Shown here: positions 7,401-12,339 of the stretch, in pieces
How positions within the stretch are numbered: the first letter of the stretch is position 1
Layout of the letters: each line of letters begins with the position of its first letter
DNA from: JBBECE01 sp964574935
Lineage (GTDB): Bacteria > Pseudomonadota > Alphaproteobacteria > Rhizobiales > Devosiaceae
DNA: 16,556 nucleotides
NCBI GenBank assembly: GCA_964574935.1
Contig: CAZNOZ010000042.1
Location: 1 to 16,556, forward strand
Direction: 5' to 3'
Made by a program: the position numbers and the translations under genes
The notes under the pieces: generated by a model
What the model was told of the DNA's origin: nothing
Seen by the model: only the letters and a program-made list of their open reading frames with translations
Databases searched by the model: none

Positions 7401-8184
7401 CGGCCGCTTCACGGTCGAAGGGCTGACCGTCGAGCGGTTCAATCCGGACGCATTCGAGACCATCGCCGGGATGGACGATATCATCGATCTCGAGCCCGAA
7501 GCGTTGGCCGGGGCGGTTTCCGAGGCGCTCGGCACCGGCGCGCTGAGCGTGCCGAGCCTGAGTGCGCCGTTTTCGATCGCCGGGGGGACGGCGCGGGTCA
7601 CCAACCTGGCGGCGGACACGGGCACCGTGCGCCTGTTGGGGGACGGGGCGCTGGATCTGAGCGATTTCAGCATCGACAGTTCGTTTTCGATGAGCCCGGC
7701 CGCGCCGCTGGGCGGCCTTCTCACTGAGGCGAGCGGCAAGGTGACGGCCAAAGTGAGCGGACCGCTCGCCGGACCGGTGGCCGAGCTCGACGTGGCGCAG
7801 ATGGTCGATGCGCTCAAGGCGCGGGCCTTCGAGCTGGAGGTGGCCCGGCTCGAGCGACTGCGGGCCGAGCAGCAGGCGCGCATCCGCTCGGCCTCGGTGG
7901 CCGAACAGCGGCGCCTGGCGATCCTCTACGTCCAGAGGGCGATCGCCGAACGCGAAGCGGCGGCGCGCCAGGCGACCCGGCTCGCCGAAGCGGCGATCGG
8001 GCGCGAACTCGAACGGCAGGCGGCGGCCGAGGCTGCGGCCGGCGAGCCCGTCGAGCCGGCGCCGAGCGGGTCGGAGCCGACCGGGCCGGCGCCTCCCGAA
8101 GGACCGATTGTCGTGCCGGAGCCGCCTCTGGAACTTTCACCGTCGCCGAGCGATCAGGGTCCGATCAGACTGATTCCCAACTAG
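4465..8184 (+). CDS. AsmA-family envelope protein, large
   Basis: A 1239-residue AsmA-like protein. This family (AsmA/TamB/YhdP-like) is anchored in the inner membrane, spans the periplasm as a beta-rich bridge and is linked to outer-membrane assembly or lipid transport. Residues 3-23 are a hydrophobic anchor (LFIVIGSLAIVLMVAAFIVP), followed at once by the AsmA signature YTDWNPYRARLEAMASEALGTP and RGDLTLTILPQPRMTLNDVVVG. The long middle is repetitive beta-strand-like sequence. Residues about 930-1110 form the C-terminal AsmA_2-type region (LSGRFSVDSVDLDALLP, FTVEGLTVERFN). After it comes a charged, Ala/Arg/Glu-rich probable coiled coil (about 1113-1192) and a Pro/Ser/Glu-rich tail (1193-1239). 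The start is GTG at 4465, with a weak GGACGGA upstream; the hydrophobic anchor at the extreme N-terminus supports it. It stands alone, divergent from ClC, and its stop overlaps the RHH gene in a shared CTAG. Confidence 0.9.
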   Translation: MLNRLFIVIGSLAIVLMVAAFIVPRYTDWNPYRARLEAMASEALGTPIQIRGDLTLTILPQPRMTLNDVVVGRPEAPVARAATVEAEFELMEFLRDRYQVSELNIEQPVFDFRVDEAGRLVVPVNLPRQVSTTNVAIRNATISGGTMTLSDGRTGESWTATDVEASVRLTALRGPFSAQAAGLFDGAPYQVRVNSSDPNENGEVRLSLFVKPDEGRFTVSVDGMLAPGGGQPKFTGALGWRYTPPQSDDVRTVRGAAVLDAKVEADPERLLLSSFTYLPDETLASARFTGAAEVDLGADPHFDAVVSGGVIGLFGAREVREETLAAPYALLELVDALPAPPATTLPGRVGIDITELNLSGLSLRDVRVDARTDGQAWQVAEFSGRLAGETTVSLAGRASAVVGKPTFEGAVSITTQRLDALARLWTPATEDNPLFGTAGTLAARVTMDGSGVTVSQGAADFDGNSLGFTAKATRWPVPVLDFTAALGELDGRAGAQLAALLPAPFRDPSFAASFPQGSLEVTAQRLVYRGQELNDLEASASWSADGIEVDRFAVSDAQGTTLAASGALGGTLGNPHIVGAAELSLAEHSRAADLWALLPAPSPAPPALAPPRLAPLLATILDANRPLRLDLKLEDEASGGQRLAASMVSGQVRAAGEAQLAGGIFAAATQPVDAAFSFEAPDRTALASALGVPPLVAAGLVRGEPAALSWQSSGTVSDSLDASIVYTAGEERIGFDGTLSLADPSAVSGGGRIELNLSDFAGYADILGLTGLNLPAMSANADLEFSGLGEVALSQIDATIAGERVGGAISFEGAAGGLTYSGALDLDRVDVSALGWFLGGAASLVPGDGPWPIGPISVGEAARGSRGRIAVEAARLTLDEANLLHDVAFDFAWDGTQTRIRELTGALGEGEVRIDAHICCATELRDKQLSGRFSVDSVDLDALLPPALAEGLGGTIEASGQFAGNGVSYADMVQSMGGDGRFTVEGLTVERFNPDAFETIAGMDDIIDLEPEALAGAVSEALGTGALSVPSLSAPFSIAGGTARVTNLAADTGTVRLLGDGALDLSDFSIDSSFSMSPAAPLGGLLTEASGKVTAKVSGPLAGPVAELDVAQMVDALKARAFELEVARLERLRAEQQARIRSASVAEQRRLAILYVQRAIAEREAAARQATRLAEAAIGRELERQAAAEAAAGEPVEPAPSGSEPTGPAPPEGPIVVPEPPLELSPSPSDQGPIRLIPN

Positions 8185-8420
8185 GGGCGTCGGATATTCG
8201 GGCGTTTGTTGCGGAAGTGCGCCAGCGCCGCCAGGCGGAGGGCCGAGGCGAGGCGGGCGTCGCCGCGGCGGCTGTCGATTTCGGCGATGAGGGCCGGCAG
8301 GGCGATACGGCGCTCGGCGGCGATGGCGTCCAGAGCGTCCCAGAATTCGGGCTCGAGCGCCACGGACGTGCGGTGGCCGGCAATACTCAGCGACCGCTTG
8401 GCGAGGGTGCCCGGCGCCAC
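8181..8420 (-). CDS. Ribbon-helix-helix domain protein
   Basis: A 79-residue probable DNA-binding protein. Residues 9-17 (RSLSIAGHRTSVALE) form the strand that would pair in the dimer and enter the DNA major groove. The two helices are EPEFWDALDAIAAERRI and LPALIAEIDSRRGDARLASALRLAALAHF. This RSLSIAGHRTSxxLEPEFWDAL pattern is the alphaproteobacterial RHH_4-type family, usually found next to sspB. The GTG start at 8420 follows the sspB TGA with no spacer (TGAGTG), so translation is probably coupled. Its TAG stop shares the palindrome CTAG at 8181-8184 with the convergent AsmA gene. Its regulatory target is unknown. Confidence 0.85.
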   Translation of the reverse strand: MAPGTLAKRSLSIAGHRTSVALEPEFWDALDAIAAERRIALPALIAEIDSRRGDARLASALRLAALAHFRNKRPNIRRP

Positions 8421-8936
8421 TCAGGTCTTCTTGCGGAAGGAGTCGAGGCTGATGATCTTGTCGCCGCTGGCATTTTCGCCGCTGGCATTGCCGCCGCTGT
8501 TCCGGCCCGCCGCCGGCGCGCCGCCGTCCGCCTGATCGTCGTTGCCGGTGGCCGTCTCGGGCATCGCCGGGCTGGCGGCGTCCTTGACGTCGAACTGCAG
8601 GCCGAACTGCACCGACGGATCGAAAAAGCCCTTGATCGCCGCGAAGGGGATGGCGAGCTTCTCCATGTGACCGTCGAAGCTCAGCGACACCTCGAAGCCG
8701 GTGTCGGAGACGGTGAGGTCATGGAACTGGTGCTGCAGGACGATCGTCATCTCCTGCTCGTACTGGGCCAGCAGCCGCTCGGAGACGCGCACGCCGGGGG
8801 CGGCGGTGACGAACGAAATGAAGAAGTGATGGTCGCCGGGCAGGCCGGTGCGGGCGACCTCGGCGAGCACCTTGCGCACCACGGAGCGCAGGGCGTCCTG
8901 GGCCAGGATGTCGTAGCGGATCAGGTCTTCGGCCAT
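8421..8936 (-). CDS. sspB: SspB-type ClpXP protease adaptor
   Basis: A 171-residue SspB-family protein that tethers ssrA-tagged proteins to the ClpXP protease. Residues 1-116 are the substrate-binding domain (RYDILAQDALRSVVRKVLAEV, HHFFISFVTAAPGVRVSERL, MTIVLQHQFHDLTV, LSFDGHMEKLAIPFAAIKGFFDPSVQFGLQF). A flexible Gly/Asn/Ala-rich linker of about 40 residues follows. The C-terminus KIISLDSFRKK (160-170) is the short ClpX-docking tail typical of alphaproteobacterial SspB. I start at the ATG at 8936, with GGGAG six bases upstream and the family-like opening MAEDLIRYDIL; the frame extends 20 residues further without family similarity. Upstream on the same strand lies the tmRNA gene that makes the tag recognised by this adaptor. 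The RHH gene follows directly. Confidence 0.92.
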   Translation of the reverse strand: MAEDLIRYDILAQDALRSVVRKVLAEVARTGLPGDHHFFISFVTAAPGVRVSERLLAQYEQEMTIVLQHQFHDLTVSDTGFEVSLSFDGHMEKLAIPFAAIKGFFDPSVQFGLQFDVKDAASPAMPETATGNDDQADGGAPAAGRNSGGNASGENASGDKIISLDSFRKKT

Positions 8937-8983
8937 CGGCTCCCGTTGGCGACCGCCTTGCGGGTAGGGGAATCTCCGGTCGC

Positions 8984-9012
8984 ATTTCAAGCCCATCGGC
9001 GGCCGAATGCAA
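8984..9012 (-). promoter_or_regulatory. sspB: Putative promoter of sspB-RHH
   Basis: On the minus strand, TTGCAT (9012-9007) is followed after exactly 17 bases by TGAAAT (8989-8984), about 48 bases before the sspB start. The -10 matches four of six consensus bases. The -35 hexamer is identical to the one proposed for ssrA. It lies just past the ssrA terminator, so sspB need not depend on read-through. Confidence 0.4.
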
Positions 9013-9019
9013 GTCAGGG

Positions 9020-9055
9020 AAATGAAAATGCAGGCTTCTGTTGCCAGGTGCCTGC
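9020..9055 (-). terminator. ssrA: Probable rho-independent terminator of the tmRNA precursor
   Basis: On the minus strand, GCAGGC (9055-9050) and GCCTGC (9035-9030) form a 6-base stem. It encloses a smaller CTG-GCAA-CAG hairpin with a GNRA-type tetraloop. A T-rich run ATTTTCATTT (9029-9020) follows. It marks the probable 3' end of the ssrA precursor. The T-run is interrupted, so termination may be partial. Confidence 0.55.
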
Positions 9056-9111
9056 GGACCCCGCCTTACCCTGCTAGAGGCAAGGGCTTGAATTGAAGGC
9101 TTCGCGCCGCA

Positions 9112-9153
9112 TTACGCAGCGAGAAGTTGACCTTCAGCATAGTTGTCATTCGC
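9112..9153 (-). other. ssrA: tmRNA tag reading frame (proteolysis tag)
   Basis: Thirteen codons from the resume codon GCG (9153-9151) to TAA (9114-9112) encode ANDNYAEGQLLAA. With the alanine carried by the tRNA part, the full tag would be AANDNYAEGQLLAA. The AND start is the region bound by SspB and the terminal LAA is read by ClpX in characterised systems. The conserved UAGUU lies immediately before the resume codon, the region where SmpB sets the frame. Confidence 0.93.
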
Positions 9154-9237
9154 AACTATATGTTCGGCCCGATAACGGTGGAACCATGCCGGGCGAAAAC
9201 CAGCCCTTTACACCCTCGTCGATCCTGTTTCGCCCCC

Positions 9238-9260
9238 ATAAGGGCCCGCCGTGCGGGTTC
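9238..9260 (-). other. ssrA: Intervening segment removed from the tmRNA precursor
   Basis: These 23 bases lie between the encoded CCA of the acceptor piece and the first base of the acceptor stem in the coding piece. They contain CCGC and GCGG, which can form a small hairpin. In characterised permuted tmRNAs this loop is cut out so that the two pieces are held together by pairing only; here processing is inferred from the layout. Confidence 0.75.
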
Positions 9261-9344
9261 TGGTGGAGGCGCCGGGTACTGCCCCCGGGTCCGATGGGTT
9301 TATTGCGACCAGCGTTTATCGCCATAGCTGTTGCCAGCCGGACC

Positions 9345-9373
9345 AATATAATGCGGCTGCGCGCCGCATGCAA
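9345..9373 (-). promoter_or_regulatory. ssrA: Promoter of ssrA
   Basis: On the minus strand, TTGCAT (9373-9368) and TATATT (9350-9345) are separated by exactly 17 bases. A start about seven bases downstream falls near 9338, just before the first structured bases of the acceptor piece. The good hexamers and ideal spacing fit a strongly expressed housekeeping RNA. The promoter is divergent from thyA, whose ATG is about 90 bases away. Confidence 0.7.
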
Positions 9374-9464
9374 AGCGTCCGGCCGGAGATGGTTGGCGGT
9401 TGCTTGCCACGGGCGCGCGCAGGGTGCCTGTCGGCGGCAGGCAGAATCGCGATAAGGCAACAAT

Positions 9465-10259
9465 ATGCAGGCCTATCTCGACCTTCTCGGGCACGTCCTC
9501 GAACACGGTGTGGACCGGTCCGACCGCACCGGGGTCGGCACCCGTGGCATCTTCGGGCATCAGATGCGATTCGACCTCGGCGAGGGGTTTCCGCTCGTCA
9601 CCACCAAGAAGCTGCATCTGAAATCCATCATCTACGAGCTTTTGTGGTTCCTCAGCGGCGACACCAACATCGCGTATCTGAACGAACACGGGGTCAGGAT
9701 CTGGGACGAGTGGGCCGACGAGGCGGGCAACCTCGGGCCGGTCTACGGCTCGCAGTGGCGGTCGTGGCCGGACGGCCGCGGGGGCACGATCGACCAGATC
9801 GCGCGGGTCGTCGAATCGATCAAGACCGACCCGAATTCGCGCCGACACATCGTGAGCGCCTGGAACCCGGCCGAAATCGACAAGATGGCGCTGCCGCCGT
9901 GCCATTGCCTGTTCCAGTTTCACGTCGCGGAGGGACGGCTGAGCTGCCAGCTCTACCAGCGCTCGGCGGACTTGTTTCTGGGGGTGCCGTTCAACATCGC
10001 CTCCTATGCGCTGCTTACCGAAATGATGGCGCGGGCGACCGGATATGCGCCCGGCGACTTCGTGCACACCTTCGGGGACGCGCATTTGTACGCCAACCAT
10101 TTCGAGCAGGCGCGCGAGCAGCTCCGCCGGGCGCCGCGGGCGTTGCCGAGGCTCGAGATCAATCCCGACAAAACCTCGCTGTTCGATTTCGACTTCGAGG
10201 ACTTCACGGTCGTCGGCTACGACCCGCATCCGACGATCAAGGCACCGATCGCGGTGTGA
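9465..10259 (+). CDS. thyA: Thymidylate synthase
   Basis: Converts dUMP to dTMP with methylene-tetrahydrofolate, producing dihydrofolate, in the cytoplasm. The protein has 264 residues, the same as the E. coli enzyme, and is complete. Seen directly are DRTGVGT (20-26), the nucleophile in LPPCHCLFQFHV (Cys146), SRRH (Arg126-Arg127, phosphate binding), QLYQRSADLFLGVPFNIASYALL, and the C-terminal KAPIAV that closes over the active site. The ATG at 9465 has AAGG about seven bases upstream. I see no convincing promoter hexamers; a TGCCTG/CAGGCA inverted repeat (9425-9443) sits about 22 bases before the start and could be a leader hairpin. Ten to twelve bases separate it from the DUF4424 gene, and folA lies three genes downstream in the same run, so DHF made here is recycled by an operon partner. 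Confidence 0.98.
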   Translation: MQAYLDLLGHVLEHGVDRSDRTGVGTRGIFGHQMRFDLGEGFPLVTTKKLHLKSIIYELLWFLSGDTNIAYLNEHGVRIWDEWADEAGNLGPVYGSQWRSWPDGRGGTIDQIARVVESIKTDPNSRRHIVSAWNPAEIDKMALPPCHCLFQFHVAEGRLSCQLYQRSADLFLGVPFNIASYALLTEMMARATGYAPGDFVHTFGDAHLYANHFEQAREQLRRAPRALPRLEINPDKTSLFDFDFEDFTVVGYDPHPTIKAPIAV

Positions 10260-10270
10260 CAGGTTCGGTG

Positions 10271-11266
10271 ATGCCAGCGAGGACGCGGACGGTTCTGGCG
10301 GCGCTTTTTATCGCTTCGTGCGCTCCCGTGTGGGCGAACGACACGTCGGCTGAGCTGACCACCGGCGGGCTGGTGTTCGTGAAGAACCAGGACATCGCGC
10401 TCACCCGCGAGGATCTCAGCATTTCGGCCTCTCAGATCCGGGTGCGCTACGAGTTTCGCAATCGCGGTGCGGACGACAGGGACGTTCTGATGGCGTTTCC
10501 GCTGCCGGACATTCCGTCCACGCCCTTCGAAGAGGTTTCGATCCCCTCGCTCGAGGGCGACGACTATTTTCCGTTCGCGACACGGTTCAACGGCGCGCCG
10601 ATCCCGGCGACGGCCTATCAATACGCCTTCGCCGTCGGCATCGACCGCTCGGAGTATCTGAGGGCACACGGTCTCTCCCTGGTGCCGTTCGCCGGGTCGA
10701 ACCGGGAGGCGCTCGCGGCCATGGACCTGGCAACGCTCGAGGAAATGGCCGGGCTTGGGCTGGTCGTGGCGGAGGTCTATGACGACGGCTCCGGCATGCG
10801 GACCCACTACCAGCCGGCCTGGACGCTGAAGACGACCTTTGCCTGGCGGGCGGTTTTTCCGGCCGGTGAGACGGTGGTGGTCGAGCACGCCTATCAGCCG
10901 AGCGTCGGCGGGACGACCGGAGTGACGTTCTTGGGCGACCAGGCCGAGCAGCGCGCGCGTTACGAGGAGCGCTATTGCATGGATGCGTCGTTCGTCGCCG
11001 CCGTCGAACGGACGACGACCCCCGACGAGCCGTGGGGGGCGCCCTTCTTCGAGAACTGGATCAGCTACATACTGGAGACCGGCGCCAACTGGGCGGGCCC
11101 GATCGGGGTTCTGCACATCACCGTCGACAAGGGGCATCCGGACAATCTGGTCTCCTTTTGCGGGGACGGGGTGACCAAGACCGGCCCGACGACGTTCGAG
11201 ATGACCTATCGCGACATTTACCCGAGCGGCAATCTCGAGGTCTTGTTGCTGCAGCGGGTGGACTAG
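10271..11266 (+). CDS. DUF4424 family exported protein
   Basis: A 331-residue protein of unknown function. Residues 1-22 are a signal peptide (basic RTR, hydrophobic VLAALFIASC, then VWA before NDTSAEL), giving a periplasmic protein. An alternative lipobox reading (IASC, Cys17) is possible, but the A-N-D cleavage site is the common one in this family. The mature start NDTSAELTTGGLVFVKNQDIALTREDL and VRYEFRNRGADDRDVLMAFPLPDI are the recognisable DUF4424 features. Cys236 and Cys297 could form a disulfide. The middle and C-terminal parts look beta-rich. The ATG at 10271 has AGG seven bases upstream; an adjacent in-frame GTG at 10268 is an alternative. It lies 11 bases after thyA and 5 bases before the GNAT gene, so it is probably in the thyA-folA operon, although no link to folate metabolism is evident. 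Confidence 0.82.
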   Translation: MPARTRTVLAALFIASCAPVWANDTSAELTTGGLVFVKNQDIALTREDLSISASQIRVRYEFRNRGADDRDVLMAFPLPDIPSTPFEEVSIPSLEGDDYFPFATRFNGAPIPATAYQYAFAVGIDRSEYLRAHGLSLVPFAGSNREALAAMDLATLEEMAGLGLVVAEVYDDGSGMRTHYQPAWTLKTTFAWRAVFPAGETVVVEHAYQPSVGGTTGVTFLGDQAEQRARYEERYCMDASFVAAVERTTTPDEPWGAPFFENWISYILETGANWAGPIGVLHITVDKGHPDNLVSFCGDGVTKTGPTTFEMTYRDIYPSGNLEVLLLQRVD

Positions 11267-11271
11267 CGCGC

Positions 11272-11754
11272 GTGGCCTGCACCATCCGGGGCGCCGAACC
11301 GGACGATGCCGCGTTGATCGTGCGGTATATCGGCGCGCTGGCCGAGTACGAGCGGCTGGATCATCGGGTGGCGGCAACCGAGGCCGACATCACCCGCGAC
11401 CTCTTCGGGGACCGACCGCGCGTCTTCTGCGACATCGCGCAGTGGGACGAAGCGCCGGCGGGATTCGCGCTTTGGTACTACACCTATTCGACCTTTCAGG
11501 GCCGGCACGGCATCTGGCTCGAGGATCTGTTCGTCGAGGATGCCTGGCGCGGCAACGGCATCGGCACCGCGCTGATGGCATCGCTGGCCGCCCGCTGCAC
11601 CAAGGAGGGGCTGGGCCGGCTCGAATGGGGGGTGCTGGACTGGAACGTTCCCTCGATCGACTTCTATCGCGGGCTCGGGGGTGAGCTGATGGATCAGTGG
11701 CGGATCTGCCGCGTCGAGGGCGAAAAGCTCGCGGCGTTGGGGGCGGGCAGGTGA
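11272..11754 (+). CDS. GNAT acetyltransferase, spermidine/diamine (SAT)-like
   Basis: A 160-residue acetyl-CoA-dependent N-acetyltransferase. The acetyl-CoA motif A is WLEDLFVEDAWRGNGIGTALM (residues 82-102), with the R-G-N-G-I-G loop. The N-terminal IRGAEPDDAALIVRYIGALAEYERL and the C-terminal EWGVLDWNVPSIDFYRGLGGELMDQW are typical of the SAT1-like bacterial subgroup. The true acceptor (polyamine, amino acid or other amine) cannot be read from the sequence. The start is GTG at 11272, five bases after the DUF4424 stop, with only a weak GGGTGG upstream. Its TGA overlaps the GTG of folA, so translational coupling with folA is likely. Confidence 0.88.
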   Translation: MACTIRGAEPDDAALIVRYIGALAEYERLDHRVAATEADITRDLFGDRPRVFCDIAQWDEAPAGFALWYYTYSTFQGRHGIWLEDLFVEDAWRGNGIGTALMASLAARCTKEGLGRLEWGVLDWNVPSIDFYRGLGGELMDQWRICRVEGEKLAALGAGR

Positions 11755-12260
11755 GGCCGGCGCTGGTTCTGATCGCGGCCGTGGCGCGCAACGGCGATAT
11801 CGGCGTCGCGGGCGGGCTTCCCTGGAAGCTGCCCTCGGACCAGCAGTTCTTCAAGCGGGTGACGATGGGCAGACCGCTCATCATGGGGCGCAAGACCTTC
11901 GAAAGCCTCGGCCGGCCCTTGCCCGGACGCACCAACATCGTGGTGACCCGCCGAAGCGGCTACGCGGCGCCGGGAGCGGTGGTGGTGCACTCTCTCGACG
12001 AAGCGCTCGAGGCGGCGCGTGCGATGGCGGCGGCGGACGGCGTCGAAGAGGTTTTCGTGATCGGGGGCGGGGAGATCTACGGGCAGGCGATCGAAGACGC
12101 CGACCGGCTCCTGATCACCCATGTGGACGCGGCGCCGGAAGGGGACGTGAGATTCCCCGAGATCGATCCGGAAAAGTGGGCAGGTTTTGGCGTCGATGAC
12201 GTCGCGCCGTCGGAAGAAGACACCCACGCTTACGAGATCCGCCGGTACGAGCGGCGATAG
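11751..12260 (+). CDS. folA: Dihydrofolate reductase
   Basis: Reduces dihydrofolate to tetrahydrofolate with NADPH, closing the cycle opened by ThyA. The protein has 169 residues, a normal length. Diagnostic motifs are GGLPWKLPSDQQFFKRVTMG (residues 21-40, with Asp30 as the active-site acid), PLIMGRKTFESLGRPLPGR (42-60, with the NADPH-binding Arg-Lys-Thr) and VIGGGEIY (103-110). The start is GTG at 11751, overlapping the GNAT stop as GTGA; the open frame continues upstream only within the GNAT gene. It ends the operon: the next gene is 79 bases away behind its own promoter. This is the ordinary chromosomal enzyme type; nothing suggests a mobile trimethoprim-resistance variant. Confidence 0.97.
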   Translation: MRPALVLIAAVARNGDIGVAGGLPWKLPSDQQFFKRVTMGRPLIMGRKTFESLGRPLPGRTNIVVTRRSGYAAPGAVVVHSLDEALEAARAMAAADGVEEVFVIGGGEIYGQAIEDADRLLITHVDAAPEGDVRFPEIDPEKWAGFGVDDVAPSEEDTHAYEIRRYERR

Positions 12261-12276
12261 CAGGGCAGCGTCCGCA

Positions 12277-12305
12277 TTGATCGAAACGGGCGGCTTGCCT
12301 ATATA
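12277..12305 (+). promoter_or_regulatory. hflK: sigma70-type promoter of hflK operon
   Basis: TTGATC (12277-12282) and TATATA (12300-12305) are separated by 17 bases, within the 79-base gap between folA and hflK. A start near 12312 would leave a leader of about 28 bases containing a strong GGAAGGA Shine-Dalgarno (12328-12334), five bases before the hflK ATG. Confidence 0.7.
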
Positions 12306-12339
12306 GGCCGTCAATTCCCGAACTCACGGAAGGACCCTC

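Larger units (their letters stand above)
9030..9337 (-). ncRNA. ssrA: Transfer-messenger RNA, circularly permuted two-piece (alphaproteobacterial) form
   Basis: tmRNA rescues stalled ribosomes, acting as tRNA-Ala and then as mRNA for a degradation tag. Gene order is permuted: the tRNA-like 3' acceptor part comes first (about 9337-9261), then a 23-base spacer (9260-9238), then the coding part (9237 to about 9030). The acceptor stem strands GGGGGCG (9237-9231) and CGCCTCC (9271-9265) pair over 7 bases with a G.U at the third pair. Together with A73 and an encoded CCA (9263-9261), this is the alanyl-tRNA synthetase identity signature. The T stem CCGGG/CCCGG (9288-9284 with 9276-9272) has the unusual loop GGCAGTA, as I recall for alphaproteobacterial acceptor pieces. 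After the D-like segment AAACAGGATCGACG, a resume codon GCG at 9153 opens the tag ANDNYAEGQLLAA ending in TAA. No protein gene fits this 528-base gap between sspB and thyA. Exact outer ends are estimates. Confidence 0.93.

Noticed and set aside
9425..9443. TGCCTG/CAGGCA inverted repeat before thyA as an operator or riboswitch
   Set aside because: A simple 6-base stem with a 7-base loop in GC-rich DNA; no aptamer-like structure or known regulator fits, so it is mentioned only as a possible leader hairpin.
9146..9463. 105-codon minus-strand frame and 120-codon plus-strand frame in the sspB-thyA gap
   Set aside because: Both overlap the tmRNA gene, whose acceptor stem, T arm and tag explain the conservation-like patterns; neither frame has protein features.
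11751..12260. folA as an acquired trimethoprim-resistance dihydrofolate reductase
   Set aside because: It is of ordinary chromosomal length and motif pattern, embedded in a housekeeping operon with no integron or mobile-element features.
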